Assembly (NCBI RefSeq): GCF_009905435.1
Contig: NZ_JAAAMT010000006.1
Coordinates: 62,001-126,000 of the forward strand
Length of the DNA stretch: 64,000 nt
Reading direction: 5' to 3'
Origin: Pseudomonas sp. R5(2019)
Lineage (GTDB): Bacteria; Pseudomonadota; Gammaproteobacteria; Pseudomonadales; Pseudomonadaceae
Every line of letters begins with the position of its first letter. The stretch's first letter is position 1. The notes below the pieces were generated by a model. That model was not told where the DNA came from and did no database searches. It worked only from the letters and a program-made list of their open reading frames with translations. Below are positions 44,657 to 54,723 of this stretch, in pieces. The position numbers were made by a program, and so were the translations under genes.

Positions 44657-46765
44657 ATGACCAAGACGCTGCATCACCGTGCATGCCATCTGTGCGAAGC
44701 CATCTGTGGCTTGAGTATCGAGACCACCGCCATTGAAGGCGAGCCGGTGCGGATCACCTCGATCAAGGGCGATGCCGACGACACCTTCAGCCGTGGGCAT
44801 ATTTGCCCCAAGGCGGTTGCCCTGCAGGATATCCAGAATGACCCGGATCGCTTGCGTCAGCCCATGCAGCGGGTCGGCAATGAGTGGCATCCGATCGATT
44901 GGGAGGATGCCTTCAAGTGGGTGGCGGAGCGTCTGTCAGACATCCAGCAGCGCCATGGCAAAAATGCCGTCGCGGTGTATCAGGGCAATCCGAGTGTTCA
45001 CAACTACGGTTTGATGACGCACAGCAATTACTTTCTTGGCTTGCTGAAAACCCGCAATCGCTATTCGGCCACGTCCGTCGACCAGTTGCCCCAGCACCTG
45101 ACCAGCTACCTGATGTACGGCCACGGCCTGCTGTTGCCGATTCCGGACGTGGATCATACCGACTTCATGCTGATACTGGGCGGCAACCCGCTGGCGTCCA
45201 ACGGCAGCATCATGACCGTGCCGGATGTGGAAAAGCGCCTCAAAGCCATCCAGGCACGAGGCGGCAAACTGGTGGTGGTTGATCCAAGGCGCAGCGAGAC
45301 GGCGGCCATTGCTGACCAACACCTGTTCATCCGCCCCGGTGGCGATGCGGCGTTGTTGCTGGGCCTGCTCAACACCTTGTTCCGTGAAGGCCTCACGCGC
45401 GATCCGGGCTTGCCGGTCGCCGGGCTCGAGCAGGTGCGCGAGGCGGTGGCGCCGTTCACGGCGCAGGCCATGAGTGCGCTGTGTGGAATTGCTGCGCCGC
45501 AGATCGAACAGTTGGCCCGAGACTTCGCGGCGGCCGACAAGGCCGTGTGCTATGGCCGCATGGGGGTGTCGACCCAAGCGTTCGGCACCCTGTGTCATTG
45601 GCTGGTGCAAATGATCAATCTGCTCAGCGGCAATCTGGACCGGGTCGGTGGCGCACTCTGCACCGAGCCTGCGGTAGACCTGGTGGCCAGCACTTCGGGC
45701 GGGCACTTCAACCTTTGGCAAAGCCGCGTGTCGGGACTGCCTGAGTACGGCGGCGAACTGCCGGTGGCGGCACTGGCCGAAGAAATGCTCAGCGAAGGCG
45801 AGGGGCAGATTCGGGCGTTGATCACGGTCGCGGGTAACCCGGTGTTGTCCACGCCCAACGGCCGTCGTCTGGAACAAGCGCTGGACGGCCTGGAATTCAT
45901 GGTCAGCGTGGATCTGTATATCAATGAAACAACGCGCTATGCCGACCTGATCCTGCCGTCGACCTCAGCGCTGGAGACCGATCACTACGACACCACCTTC
46001 AATATGCTTGCGGTGCGCAATGTCAGCCGTTTCAACCGCGCCATACTCGCCAAGCCCACCGGTGCGCTGCATGACTGGGAAATTTTTGTCGGCCTGGCGC
46101 AAGCCTTTGCGCGCCACAATGCGCTGGACCTCAAGCCAGCCCTGCCACCTGCGCAACTGATCGACATGGGTCTGCGTCGAGGGCGATATGGTGAGGGGGC
46201 GGCCTTCGGTCTTTGCGTCGAAACGTTGCACGAATTCCCACACGGCATTGACCTGGGGCCGCTGCAACCGAACCTGGCCGCGCGGTTGAAAACGGCTGAT
46301 GGGCGGATCCAGGCGGCCCCGCAGGTCATTCTCGACGACCTCAAGCGCTTTACTGCCCAGCAGTTGCCGCAGGAGGGCGAGTTGTTGCTGATCGGCCGCC
46401 GCCATGTGCGCAGCAACAACTCCTGGATGCACAACTATCACCGGCTGGTCAAAGGCAAGCCTCGGCACCAGTTGCTGATGAACCCCGACGATCTGGCCCG
46501 CCACGGGCTGGACGATGGCCAGCGGGTGCGGGTCAGCTCGCGCGTGGGCGTGATCGAAGTGGAGGTGCAGGCCAGCAGCGACATGATGCCGGGCGTGGTC
46601 AGCCTGCCCCATGGCTGGGGGCATGCCAGGCCCGGCGTGCGGTTGGAGATCGCCCAGGGCCAGCCGGGTGCCAGTGCCAACGATCTGACCGATGAGCGTC
46701 ATTTTGATGCGGTGTCTGGCAACGCGGCCCTCAACGGTGTACCGGTGCGGGTGGTCGCCGCTTGA
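44657..46765 (+). CDS. Molybdopterin oxidoreductase with N-terminal [4Fe-4S] site
   Basis: 702-residue bis-MGD molybdenum enzyme of the DMSO reductase/formate dehydrogenase superfamily, no signal peptide. The iron-sulfur cluster ligands are Cys10, Cys13, Cys17 and Cys50 (CHLCEAIC...GHICPK). Cofactor motifs: GGNPLASNG, VVVDPRRSETA and the C-terminal HGWGHARPG region. At the usual metal-ligand place the sequence reads YSATSVDQ, with Asp142 rather than Cys or Sec. No partner subunit gene is adjacent, so electron partner and substrate are unknown. GAGG precedes the ATG. Confidence 0.85.
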   Translation: MTKTLHHRACHLCEAICGLSIETTAIEGEPVRITSIKGDADDTFSRGHICPKAVALQDIQNDPDRLRQPMQRVGNEWHPIDWEDAFKWVAERLSDIQQRHGKNAVAVYQGNPSVHNYGLMTHSNYFLGLLKTRNRYSATSVDQLPQHLTSYLMYGHGLLLPIPDVDHTDFMLILGGNPLASNGSIMTVPDVEKRLKAIQARGGKLVVVDPRRSETAAIADQHLFIRPGGDAALLLGLLNTLFREGLTRDPGLPVAGLEQVREAVAPFTAQAMSALCGIAAPQIEQLARDFAAADKAVCYGRMGVSTQAFGTLCHWLVQMINLLSGNLDRVGGALCTEPAVDLVASTSGGHFNLWQSRVSGLPEYGGELPVAALAEEMLSEGEGQIRALITVAGNPVLSTPNGRRLEQALDGLEFMVSVDLYINETTRYADLILPSTSALETDHYDTTFNMLAVRNVSRFNRAILAKPTGALHDWEIFVGLAQAFARHNALDLKPALPPAQLIDMGLRRGRYGEGAAFGLCVETLHEFPHGIDLGPLQPNLAARLKTADGRIQAAPQVILDDLKRFTAQQLPQEGELLLIGRRHVRSNNSWMHNYHRLVKGKPRHQLLMNPDDLARHGLDDGQRVRVSSRVGVIEVEVQASSDMMPGVVSLPHGWGHARPGVRLEIAQGQPGASANDLTDERHFDAVSGNAALNGVPVRVVAA

Positions 46766-46870
46766 GCGCTGCGATAGTCTATGGGGCAAGGCCGAGCACC
46801 GCGCTCGGGTTTCCGATACAATGCGCCACCGTGCCGGCCAGCATGCCGGAAAGTTCAGCTGAGGTGTTCC

Positions 46871-47206
46871 ATGGATATCATCGAAACGATTAAAGAGCAG
46901 ATTGCCAACAACACCATTCTGCTTTACATGAAAGGCTCGCCAAATGCTCCGCAGTGCGGCTTTTCGGCAAAGGCAGCTCAGGCTGTCATGGGTTGCGGCG
47001 AAAAGTTTGCTTACGTGGACATCCTGCAGAACCCTGAAATCCGCGCCAACCTGCCCAAGTACGCCAACTGGCCAACCTTCCCGCAACTGTGGGTGGCGGG
47101 TGAGCTGGTCGGTGGCAGCGACATCATGGCTGAAATGTTCGCCAACGGTGAACTGCAGACCCTGATCAAGGAAGCAGCCGCCAAGGCTGAAGCCGCCAAG
47201 GCCTGA
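46871..47206 (+). CDS. grxD: Monothiol glutaredoxin
   Basis: 111-residue Grx4-type protein that carries and delivers [2Fe-2S] clusters. The active site is CGFS (Cys29, in NAPQCGFS), with the glutathione-binding TFPQLWVAGELVGGSDI. ATG at 46871 (MDIIETIKEQ) has GAGGT upstream; the longer in-frame start at 46781 is not real. Confidence 0.96.
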   Translation: MDIIETIKEQIANNTILLYMKGSPNAPQCGFSAKAAQAVMGCGEKFAYVDILQNPEIRANLPKYANWPTFPQLWVAGELVGGSDIMAEMFANGELQTLIKEAAAKAEAAKA

Positions 47207-47220
47207 TTCGGCCCTGAACG

Positions 47221-47258
47221 AAAAAGCCCCGCACTCTGCAAAGAGGCGGGGCTTTTTT
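47221..47258. terminator. Bidirectional terminator between grxD and bfr
   Basis: AAAAAGCCCCGC / GGCGGGGCTTTTTT hairpin with U tracts on both strands, between convergent genes. Confidence 0.88.
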
Positions 47259-47279
47259 GTGGGCGTTGTGGGCGCCGAA

Positions 47280-47750
47280 TTACTCGTCCATGTGCGACTG
47301 CAGGTAGTTTTCCAGGCCGACCTTGTCGATCAGACCCAGCTGGGTTTCCAGCCAGTCGATGTGCTCTTCCTCGGACTCGAGGATACCTTCGAGCAGCTCT
47401 CGGCTGCCGAAATCGCCTACGGTTTCGCAGTGAGCAATGGCGGCCTTGAGGTCAACCACGCCGGTTTGTTCGATCTTCAGATCGCACTCGAGCATTTCAC
47501 GGGTGTGCTCGCCAATCAGCAGCTTGCCCAGGTCCTGAACGTTAGGCAGGCCTTCGAGAAACAAAATACGCTTGATCAGTTTGTCAGCGTGTTTCATCTC
47601 ATCGATGGACTCCTTGTACTCGTGCTTGCCGAGTTTGTTCAGGCCCCAGTCCTCGTACATCCGTGCATGCAGGAAATACTGGTTGATAGCGACCAGCTCG
47701 TTTCCGAGGATCTTGTTGAGATGCTGGATGACGCTAATGTCGCCTTTCAT
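47280..47750 (-). CDS. bfr: Bacterioferritin (haem type)
   Basis: 156-residue iron-storage subunit. Ferroxidase ligands Glu18, Glu51 and His54 and the haem ligand Met52 are all visible ([13 protein letters not shown]), as are the later [12 protein letters not shown] and [10 protein letters not shown]. Met52 makes it a haem-binding bacterioferritin. Its reductase partner bfd is next to it. Confidence 0.95.
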   Translation of the reverse strand: MKGDISVIQHLNKILGNELVAINQYFLHARMYEDWGLNKLGKHEYKESIDEMKHADKLIKRILFLEGLPNVQDLGKLLIGEHTREMLECDLKIEQTGVVDLKAAIAHCETVGDFGSRELLEGILESEEEHIDWLETQLGLIDKVGLENYLQSHMDE

Positions 47751-47906
47751 GATGGGGTCCTGCCCTTGCGTTATGTGCCTATGTATGGAAGTTTGAGCCT
47801 CGATACTATTACTGTCAAACTTAAGTTATTGAATAATAAGTAAAAATTAATCGGAATAAGAATGTTTGAGTTCTGCATCTGGACGCTAACTTCTTGAATT
47901 GCAGGC

Positions 47907-47937
47907 ATAAAAAAACCGGACGCGAGGTCCGGTTCTT
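47907..47937 (-). terminator. Terminator of bfd
   Basis: On the minus strand GAACCGGACCTCGCGTCCGG followed by TTTTTTT: strong stem and U tract just past the bfd stop. Confidence 0.85.
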
Positions 47938-47951
47938 CGAAAGGGGGCAAA

Positions 47952-48170
47952 TCAGGCGGCGGTAAATTCTACAGGGTAGGGCAGGGCGGCCTGGGTGGAC
48001 TGCAGTTGAGCCAGGGTTTCACGCACCACCTGCTTGGCCAGGCACGCGCATTTTCCGCATTGAGTGCCCACGTTGGTGGCCTCACGAACTTCACGGTAGT
48101 TGCAGCAACCATCATAGATAGCATCGCGGATCTGACCGTCGGTGACGCCTACGCAAAGACAAACATACAT
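47952..48170 (-). CDS. bfd: Bacterioferritin-associated ferredoxin
   Basis: 72-residue [2Fe-2S] protein that reduces bacterioferritin to release stored iron. Cluster ligands are the two early cysteines in MYVCLCVG and two in GTQCGKCACLAKQ. ATG at 48170 is the family start; the in-frame extension to 48200 is not needed. A Fur box lies 47-65 nt upstream, fitting expression in iron starvation. Confidence 0.94.
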   Translation of the reverse strand: MYVCLCVGVTDGQIRDAIYDGCCNYREVREATNVGTQCGKCACLAKQVVRETLAQLQSTQAALPYPVEFTAA

Positions 48171-48216
48171 ATGTGAGAACCATCGTTGGTGAGTGCTCAA
48201 TGCCCAGAAGCTTAAT

Positions 48217-48235
48217 GGTAATGAGAATGCTTGTC
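48217..48235. promoter_or_regulatory. Fur box upstream of bfd
   Basis: GGTAATGAGAATGCTTGTC matches 14 of 19 bases of the Fur consensus GATAATGATAATCATTATC, placed where it would block the bfd promoter. Confidence 0.65.
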
Positions 48236-48421
48236 AAAACAACGTTGGAAACGGGCAGGCTAGAGCTGCTGCTGACCTGCGGAGGGTGGCCGTTAATTGG
48301 CTTTTCATCTCGAAATTCGGCGTCGGCGCGATCGCGGTGTATGATGGTCAATTCATGCAATACGGTGCAGGCCTTCATGGCGTGTCGTGTATTTCATTCA
48401 AAACACATCAGGAGATAACGA

Positions 48422-49024
48422 ATGAGCGTGCTCGTTGGCAAAAAAGCCCCAGACTTCGACGTCGCTGCCGTACTTGGCACTGGCGAGATCGTAGACAGCT
48501 TCAAGCTGTCCGAGGCGATCAAAGGCAAATTTGGCCTGGTGTTCTTCTACCCGCTGGACTTCACCTTCGTCTGCCCGTCCGAGCTGATTGCTCTGGACCA
48601 CCGCATCCCTGAGTTCAAGGCGCGTAACGTTGAAGTGATCGGTGTTTCCATCGACTCCCACTTCACTCACAACGCCTGGCGCAACACCCCAATCGAAAAA
48701 GGCGGCATCGGCCCGGTCCAGTACACCCTGGCTGCCGACATGACCCACGAAATCTGCAAGGCCTACGACGTTGAGTCCGAAGGCGGCGTAGCCTTCCGTG
48801 GCGCCTTCCTGATCGACACCAACGGTGTCGTGCGTTCGCAAATCGTCAACGACCTGCCACTGGGTCGTAACATGGACGAACTGCTGCGCCTGGTCGACGC
48901 TCTGCAATTCCACGAAGAGCACGGCGAAGTCTGCCCTGCCAACTGGAAAAAAGGCGACAAGGGCATGACCGCTTCGCCAGAAGGCGTTGCTGCTTACCTG
49001 AGCGAGAACGCTGGCAAGCTGTAA
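48422..49024 (+). CDS. 2-Cys peroxiredoxin (AhpC/TSA type)
   Basis: 200-residue thiol peroxidase. Peroxidatic Cys51 is in DFTFVCPSE and the resolving cysteine in HGEVCPANW, with the surrounding PLDFTFVCPSELIALD typical of AhpC/TSA. ATG at 48422 has AGGAG eight bases upstream. In P. aeruginosa the matching gene (PA3529, as I recall) has the same neighbours. Confidence 0.93.
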   Translation: MSVLVGKKAPDFDVAAVLGTGEIVDSFKLSEAIKGKFGLVFFYPLDFTFVCPSELIALDHRIPEFKARNVEVIGVSIDSHFTHNAWRNTPIEKGGIGPVQYTLAADMTHEICKAYDVESEGGVAFRGAFLIDTNGVVRSQIVNDLPLGRNMDELLRLVDALQFHEEHGEVCPANWKKGDKGMTASPEGVAAYLSENAGKL

Positions 49025-49038
49025 TCGCCAAGCGCATA

Positions 49039-49069
49039 AAAAAAACCGGCCTGATGGCCGGTTTTTTTA
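49039..49069 (+). terminator. Terminator of the peroxiredoxin gene
   Basis: AAAAAACCGGCC / GGCCGGTTTTTTT hairpin 15 nt past the stop. Confidence 0.9.
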
Positions 49070-49070
49070 T

Positions 49071-49094
49071 GTAGGAGCCGAGCTTGCTCGCGAT
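49071..49094 (+). repeat. Solitary REP sequence
   Basis: GTAGGAGCCGAGCTTGCTCG then CGAT: a single REP, no inverted partner nearby, directly after the terminator. Confidence 0.8.
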
Positions 49095-49130
49095 GACGTC
49101 AGCATGGATAACAAGGGATTCGGACTTGCG

Positions 49131-49163
49131 CATAAAAAAAACCGGCCATGATGGCCGGTTTCT
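49131..49163 (-). terminator. Terminator of rnt
   Basis: On the minus strand GAAACCGGCCATCATGGCCG followed by GTTTTTTTT: strong stem and U tract 17 nt past the rnt stop. Confidence 0.88.
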
Positions 49164-49179
49164 CGAGGTCGGATGTCGA

Positions 49180-49851
49180 TCAGTTGTCGAAATCGTGCCA
49201 ACCGCCCATTTGTTTCCAGCGGTTGACGATGCCGCAGAACAGCTCTGCGGTCTTTTCGGTATCGTAGCGAGCCGAGTGTGCCTCGCGCCCGTCGAAATCG
49301 ATGTCGGCGCTCTGGCAGGCCTTGGCCAATACGGTTTGACCGTAGGCAAGCCCGGCCAGGGTGGCGGTATCGAAGCTCGAGAACGGGTGGAACGGGTTGC
49401 GCTTCATGTCATTGCGCGTCACGGCGGCATTGAGGAAGTTCAAGTCGAAGCTGCTGTTGTGGCCAACCAGGATCGCCCGCTTGCAGCCATTGGCCTTCAA
49501 CGCCTTGCGTACGCCACGGAAGATATCGGTCAGGGCGGTCTCTTCGCTGACGGCCATGCGCAGTGGATGATCGAGCTTGATGCCAGTGAATTCCAGGGCG
49601 GCCGCTTCGATGTTGGCGCCCTCAAACGGTTCTACACGGAAGAAATAGGTGTGGTCTGGGTAGACAAAACCTTTTTCATCCATGCCGATGGTGACGGCGG
49701 CGATTTCCAGCAGGGCGTCGGTGGCGCTGTTGAAGCCACCCGTTTCGACGTCCACGACAACCGGCAGGTAACCACGAAAACGCTCAGCCATCGGGTGGCG
49801 CGAGCCAGCACCGTGACCGTCCTGCTCGTCATCAAAATGATCTTCGCTCAC
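49180..49851 (-). CDS. rnt: Ribonuclease T
   Basis: 223-residue DEDD exonuclease that trims the 3' ends of tRNA and other stable RNAs. Catalytic residues: Asp and Glu in VVDVETGG, Asp in HNSSFDLNF, His and Asp in [13 protein letters not shown] at 49851 ([22 protein letters not shown]) overlaps the pyrC stop as GTGA and matches the family N-terminus, so it is preferred to an upstream in-frame start. Confidence 0.93.
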   Translation of the reverse strand: MSEDHFDDEQDGHGAGSRHPMAERFRGYLPVVVDVETGGFNSATDALLEIAAVTIGMDEKGFVYPDHTYFFRVEPFEGANIEAAALEFTGIKLDHPLRMAVSEETALTDIFRGVRKALKANGCKRAILVGHNSSFDLNFLNAAVTRNDMKRNPFHPFSSFDTATLAGLAYGQTVLAKACQSADIDFDGREAHSARYDTEKTAELFCGIVNRWKQMGGWHDFDN

Positions 49852-50894
49852 ACCGACTCCTCCAGCACGCGCCACTGCAGGGTTTCACCGGCACGCAACG
49901 GGATAACGCTCAATTCACCAAACGGAAGGGTGGCCGGGGCAGTCCATTTTTCGCGAACCAGGGTGATGCGCTCGCTGTTTGCCGGCAGGCCATAGAAGGC
50001 AGGGCCGTGCAGGCTGGCAAAACCTTCGAGCTTGTCCAGCGCATTGCGCTGTTCGAAGGCTTCGGCATACAACTCGATGGCGGCGTAGGCGGTGTAGCAG
50101 CCGGCGCAACCACAAGCCGCTTCCTTGGCATGCTGAGCATGTGGCGCCGAGTCGGTGCCGAGGAAGAATTTCGGGCTGCCGCTGGTCGCGGCATCCAGCA
50201 GGGCGACCTGATGGGTGTTGCGCTTGAGGATCGGCAGGCAATAGAAATGCGGGCGAATGCCACCGACCAGCATGTGGTTACGGTTATACAGCAGGTGGTG
50301 CGCGGTGATGGTCGCGCCCACATTGCTCGACGCTTCGTTGACGAACTGCACGGCATCGGCCGTGGTGATGTGTTCGAACACCACCTTGAGCGTCGGGAAG
50401 CGCTCGACCACGCGGCGCATGTGCTCATCGATGAACATCTTCTCGCGGTCGAACACGTCGATCTCGCTGCGGGTCACTTCGCCGTGCACCAGCAGTGGCA
50501 TGCCGACCTCGGCCATGGCTTCGAGCACCGGGAAAATGATGTCGATGCTGGTAACACCGGAATCCGAGTTGGTGGTCGCGCCAGCCGGGTACAGCTTGGC
50601 TGCGTGCACGAAACCGCTGGCCTTGGCCGCGCGGATCTCCTCGGGTTGGGTCCGGTCGGTGAGGTACAGCACCATCAGCGGCTCGAACTGGCTGCCGGCC
50701 GGGCGGGCGGCAAGAATACGCTGGCGGTAGGCATCGGCTTCGGCGGCATTGCGCACCGGAGGCACAAGGTTGGGCATGATGATTGCGCGGCCAAAGGTAC
50801 GCGCAACGTCGGCAACGGTGTGGGGCAGCACGGCGCCATCGCGAAGATGGATGTGCCAGTCGTCGGGACGCAGAAGGGTCAGGCGGTCGGACAT
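49848..50894 (-). CDS. pyrC: Dihydroorotase
   Basis: 348-residue zinc enzyme of pyrimidine synthesis (class II). Metal ligands are in [10 protein letters not shown]; the blocks [19 protein letters not shown] and FLGTDSAPH are typical. Translationally coupled to rnt. Confidence 0.96.
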   Translation of the reverse strand: MSDRLTLLRPDDWHIHLRDGAVLPHTVADVARTFGRAIIMPNLVPPVRNAAEADAYRQRILAARPAGSQFEPLMVLYLTDRTQPEEIRAAKASGFVHAAKLYPAGATTNSDSGVTSIDIIFPVLEAMAEVGMPLLVHGEVTRSEIDVFDREKMFIDEHMRRVVERFPTLKVVFEHITTADAVQFVNEASSNVGATITAHHLLYNRNHMLVGGIRPHFYCLPILKRNTHQVALLDAATSGSPKFFLGTDSAPHAQHAKEAACGCAGCYTAYAAIELYAEAFEQRNALDKLEGFASLHGPAFYGLPANSERITLVREKWTAPATLPFGELSVIPLRAGETLQWRVLEESV

Positions 50895-51023
50895 TGGGGA
50901 TTCCAGGCGGGTCGAACTCCCGGCGAATGCTACCGGAAAAGACTCTGCGGGGCACTCGCTATCAAGTTTTGCCGTGGCGGACCGATACGCCGTCAGTGTG
51001 TCGTGAATTTTGTGGAGCCACCC

Positions 51024-52016
51024 GTGCGCCAGCGTTATCTAGCCCTGCTCAGTATGTTTGCCAGCCTGCCGGCTGTGGCCTTGACCTTCCAGACGCGCCT
51101 GGAAAACATCGAGTGGCGTGTCGAAGGTGATCAGTTTGAGTGTCGGCTGATCCAGCCGATCACCGATTTCGGCACTGGCGAGTTCGTGCGCCGGGCTGGC
51201 GAGCAGGCCACCTTTCAGCTTAAATCCAGCAGCCACGCACTGGGCACGGGGCCGGCAACCCTGCTGTCCGCCGCGGCGCCCTGGCAGCCGGGGCGGGGTG
51301 ATATCAACCTCGGTGCGGTTCAGGTTCGACGGGGGGCGGTCGTACTGGACAGCACCCAGGGCCAGGCCAGCCGCCTGATCAACGGTTTGCTGGACGGGCG
51401 CAGCACCGTGGTTCGCAACGCTGGCGGTGAAGCGGGGCGACCGTTGGAAGTGCGTCTGTTGCCGGTCAAGTTCAGCAAGGCCTATGGCGACTATCAAGCC
51501 TGTGCCAGCAAATTGCTGCCGATGAACTATGACCAGGTTCGCCAGACCCGGGTCGGTTTCCCTGGCGGCGGCATCGACCTGGATGCCGATGCCCGTGCTC
51601 GCCTGGACGTGGTGCTGGAGTTCATGAAGGCTGATCCGAGCGTCAATCACATCGAACTGGACGGGCATTCGGACAACAGCGGCAATCGCCTGACCAACCG
51701 TGACCTTTCCCGGCGCCGGGCGATTGCGGTGATGGACTACCTCAAGGCCAATGGCATCAGCGAAGAGCAGATCACCCTGCGTTTTCACGGTGAGCGTTAT
51801 CCATTGGCAGCGAATACCACCACCGCCAACCGGGCGCGCAACCGGCGGGTCAATATCGAGCTGGATCGCGTCGCTGTCGCGCCAAAACCGCCGGTACCGG
51901 CCGTGCAGGCCGCCGCGCCCGCACCCGCGGTGGTCGCACCGCTTCCCGCAGCCTCTGCGCCCACGGCTCCGGCAACGCTGTCGGCGCAGCAGAATCCGTC
52001 GCGCCTTCGACAATAA
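51024..52016 (+). CDS. motY: Sodium-type flagellar motor component MotY
   Basis: 330-residue periplasmic protein of the flagellar T-ring that anchors stator units. Signal peptide [20 protein letters not shown]-terminal OmpA-like peptidoglycan-binding domain ([24 protein letters not shown]). GTG at 51024 has GGAG ten bases upstream; the frame is open far upstream only because it is antisense to pyrC. A proline/alanine-rich tail (about residues 290-325) is odd for the family. Confidence 0.9.
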   Translation: MRQRYLALLSMFASLPAVALTFQTRLENIEWRVEGDQFECRLIQPITDFGTGEFVRRAGEQATFQLKSSSHALGTGPATLLSAAAPWQPGRGDINLGAVQVRRGAVVLDSTQGQASRLINGLLDGRSTVVRNAGGEAGRPLEVRLLPVKFSKAYGDYQACASKLLPMNYDQVRQTRVGFPGGGIDLDADARARLDVVLEFMKADPSVNHIELDGHSDNSGNRLTNRDLSRRRAIAVMDYLKANGISEEQITLRFHGERYPLAANTTTANRARNRRVNIELDRVAVAPKPPVPAVQAAAPAPAVVAPLPAASAPTAPATLSAQQNPSRLRQ

Positions 52017-52113
52017 CTGTCGCTTCATCGTCACAAGCTGTCGCGCCACTGTAAATTCAGCGGCCAGACCGGTAGAATCAACGGTTTTCCGTACAACCCC
52101 GTGGAGTGATGGC

Positions 52114-53331
52114 ATGGCGGACGTAAACAAGGTCGTTCTGGCGTATTCCGGCGGCCTGGACACTTCGGTGATCCTCAAGTGGCTGCAGGACACTTATAAC
52201 TGTGAAGTGGTGACCTTCACCGCAGACCTGGGACAAGGCGAAGAGGTAGAGCCTGCACGTGCCAAGGCGCAAGCCATGGGCGTGAAAGAAATCTACATCG
52301 ATGACCTGCGCGAAGAATTCGTCCGCGATTTCGTCTACCCGATGTTCCGCGCCAACACCGTCTACGAAGGCGAGTACCTGCTGGGTACTTCCATCGCACG
52401 TCCGTTGATCGCCAAGCGCCTGATCGAAATCGCCAACGAAACCGGCGCTGATGCCATCAGCCACGGTGCCACCGGCAAAGGCAACGACCAGGTTCGTTTC
52501 GAGCTGGGCGCGTATGCGCTCAAGCCAGGCGTCAAGGTCATCGCCCCATGGCGCGAGTGGGACCTGCTCTCGCGTGAAAAACTGATGGACTACGCCGAGA
52601 AGCACGCGATCCCGATCGAGCGTCACGGCAAGAAAAAGTCGCCGTACTCGATGGATGCCAACCTGCTGCACATCTCCTATGAAGGCGGCGTGCTGGAAGA
52701 CACCTGGACCGAGCACGAAGAAGACATGTGGCGTTGGACCAAGTCGCCGGAATCGGCGCCGGACGTTCCGACCTACCTGGAACTCACCTACCGCAACGGC
52801 GACATCGTTGCCCTGGACGGCGTTGAAATGTCGCCGGCCACCGTACTGGCCACCTTGAACCGCATTGGCGGCGAGAACGGCGTGGGTCGTCTGGACATCG
52901 TCGAAAACCGCTATGTGGGCATGAAGTCTCGCGGCTGCTACGAGACCCCTGGCGGCACCATCATGCTCAAGGCCCACCGTGCGATCGAATCGATCACCCT
53001 GGACCGTGAAGTGGCTCACCTCAAAGACGAGCTGATGCCCAAGTACGCCAGCCTGATCTACACCGGTTACTGGTGGAGCCCGGAGCGAGTGATGCTGCAG
53101 CAGATGATCGACGCTTCGCAGGCCAACGTGAACGGTGTGGTTCGCCTGAAGCTGTACAAAGGCAATGTCATCGTGACCGGCCGCAAGTCCGACGATTCGC
53201 TGTTTGATGCCAACATCGCGACCTTTGAAGAAGACGGTGGTGCCTATAACCAGGCCGACGCGGCGGGCTTCATCAAGCTCAACGCCCTGCGCATGCGCAT
53301 TGCTGCCAACAAGGGCCGCAAGCTGTTCTGA
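52114..53331 (+). CDS. argG: Argininosuccinate synthase
   Basis: 405-residue enzyme joining citrulline and aspartate with ATP. P-loop-like [10 protein letters not shown] at the N-terminus, [16 protein letters not shown] in the middle. ATG at 52114 has GGAG upstream. Confidence 0.97.
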   Translation: MADVNKVVLAYSGGLDTSVILKWLQDTYNCEVVTFTADLGQGEEVEPARAKAQAMGVKEIYIDDLREEFVRDFVYPMFRANTVYEGEYLLGTSIARPLIAKRLIEIANETGADAISHGATGKGNDQVRFELGAYALKPGVKVIAPWREWDLLSREKLMDYAEKHAIPIERHGKKKSPYSMDANLLHISYEGGVLEDTWTEHEEDMWRWTKSPESAPDVPTYLELTYRNGDIVALDGVEMSPATVLATLNRIGGENGVGRLDIVENRYVGMKSRGCYETPGGTIMLKAHRAIESITLDREVAHLKDELMPKYASLIYTGYWWSPERVMLQQMIDASQANVNGVVRLKLYKGNVIVTGRKSDDSLFDANIATFEEDGGAYNQADAAGFIKLNALRMRIAANKGRKLF

Positions 53332-53346
53332 TGCTGCTTGAGTTGT

Positions 53347-53386
53347 AAAAAAAGCCCTGGCCGGTGTGGTCAGGGCTTTTTTTTTT
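53347..53386 (+). terminator. Terminator of argG
   Basis: AAAAAAGCCCTGGCC / GGTCAGGGCTTTTTTTTTT hairpin 16 nt past the stop. Confidence 0.9.
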
Positions 53387-53440
53387 CTTCCTGCATCATG
53401 TGGCTGACTCCAAGGCCTGGCTGACCTGCTTTGACGGGGA

Positions 53441-54145
53441 TCATCGAGTTGAAGAGGGATCCGCTGGGTCAGGTGACGTTCTGTTGATACGGGTCAGTGT
53501 GAAGGAGTCCAGGTTGTAGGTCGCGAACACGCAGTCGTTATCGCCCTTTCCCGCCTTCAGTGTCATCACATCGCTCAGCACATTATCAATCAACAGTGTG
53601 TTCGAATCGTTGCTCAGTACGAGGACAACTTGGTACTGAGGTGGAGCGCCGTTTTTGTATGCTAATGTTGGTGTCTGAAGCAGCTGTAAAATCAGTAGGA
53701 CAAGTTCCGATTGAGAGTTAAACAAGTAACCATTTACGATGTATATCGTGCTCGCTGGATGGAAGCTTATGGCTATTTTGTTGTTAAGGATGCTATCGAT
53801 TTTTTCTGTGATTGGCTGTCTTTTTATTATTTCGCAGACGGGATTTTTGCAAAGTGAGATAGCGCTGGGTGCCAGTGAGGGTGCAGGTATGGAGTCCATT
53901 GCGTTGACAAAATGATTCTCGTTGCTGAAGTCCGAGGGGGAGTATAAAGATTTATAGTTAAAGTTAAGCGTCAGGAAAAATAGAATAGTCAGGAACGGAG
54001 GGAATCCTACAAGAAACCAGGTGTAAATATTTTGACTGTTCTCATCCAGGAAGGGCAGTGATGCCATGGCAGAGGCTTCAATGACACCCGCAAAGATGGC
54101 AATCATGGTCAGTGGGTTTAGCGCTAAAGCAGATGGCTTTTCCAT
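53441..54145 (-). CDS. Unknown two-helix membrane protein, low GC
   Basis: 234-residue protein I do not recognise. ATG at 54145 (MEKPSALALNPLTM) has AGGAG upstream; the open frame to 54304 adds an implausible leader. Two membrane helices near residues 14-35 and 42-62 (IAIFAGVIEASAMASLPFL; WFLVGFPPFLTILFFLTLNF), then a soluble C-terminal domain. Base composition and codon use are clearly more A/T-rich than the neighbours, suggesting transfer. Confidence 0.7.
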   Translation of the reverse strand: MEKPSALALNPLTMIAIFAGVIEASAMASLPFLDENSQNIYTWFLVGFPPFLTILFFLTLNFNYKSLYSPSDFSNENHFVNAMDSIPAPSLAPSAISLCKNPVCEIIKRQPITEKIDSILNNKIAISFHPASTIYIVNGYLFNSQSELVLLILQLLQTPTLAYKNGAPPQYQVVLVLSNDSNTLLIDNVLSDVMTLKAGKGDNDCVFATYNLDSFTLTRINRTSPDPADPSSTR

Positions 54146-54723
54146 GGCGACTCCTGAGTCAAATGATCGGCGATTGTCTACGCACCTCTGCGGGTAGCTT
54201 GCCCGTTGTGGTGATCGCTCGGGGTGGTGTTTATATATGTGTTGCGAAGTGTAATATCGGCCTAGTACCGGGCTGAGGCTATCCATTATGCCCAAGGCGT
54301 TCAATTGGAAGTGTTTCGATGGGGTTATTTATGGGTGCCGCTCGGTAGAGTTTGGTTCGAAACTTTGGGTTGTTATGTTTTGAAACTCTATCTGCTTGAA
54401 GCATCGGGTCAGCCTGCTATGGTGGTCCTGTGTTCAAGAAAGAGGCGGAAGGTATTAAGGTTCGACAGCAAGTTACTGGCTGGGTTGTCTCGCCGAGTTA
54501 TTCGGTGTGCCTGCGATTGATTTAAAGTGTTGGCGGTGGCCGTGCGCGTTAATCGAGGTATAAAAAGCCTTAGGTGTAAGGTTTTTTTGTAGGACGCGTC
54601 CCTCTTGAGCGTAGGCAGGGTCTCTGCCTGTATATGCTCGCCGAGAGTGCAATGCAAATAGTCCAAGGACTAGGCTATTGTGCGGGCTCTAAAAATTCGA
54701 ACAGCGAAGAATTGGATTTGCCC
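54146..54723. other. AT-rich gene-free stretch with an orphan terminator
   Basis: 578 nt with lower GC than the flanks. Short open frames (54305-54520, plus; 54409-54666, minus) lack ribosome sites. It contains the hairpin at 54562-54588 and a small inverted repeat AGGCAGGGTCTCTGCCT at 54613-54629, upstream of the response regulator. Confidence 0.5.
54562..54588. terminator. Rho-independent terminator without an assigned gene
   Basis: AAAAAGCCTTA / TAAGGTTTTTTT with loop GGTG: a short stem with U tracts on both strands. No gene ends here; it may close a small RNA or leader. Confidence 0.6.

Noticed and set aside
50007..51023. In-frame extension upstream of motY
   Set aside because: Antisense to pyrC. 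The GTG at 51024 with GGAG upstream begins the signal peptide of MotY.
53441..54723. Prophage or integrated island
   Set aside because: AT-rich, but there is no integrase, tRNA target or duplicated attachment site in the region.
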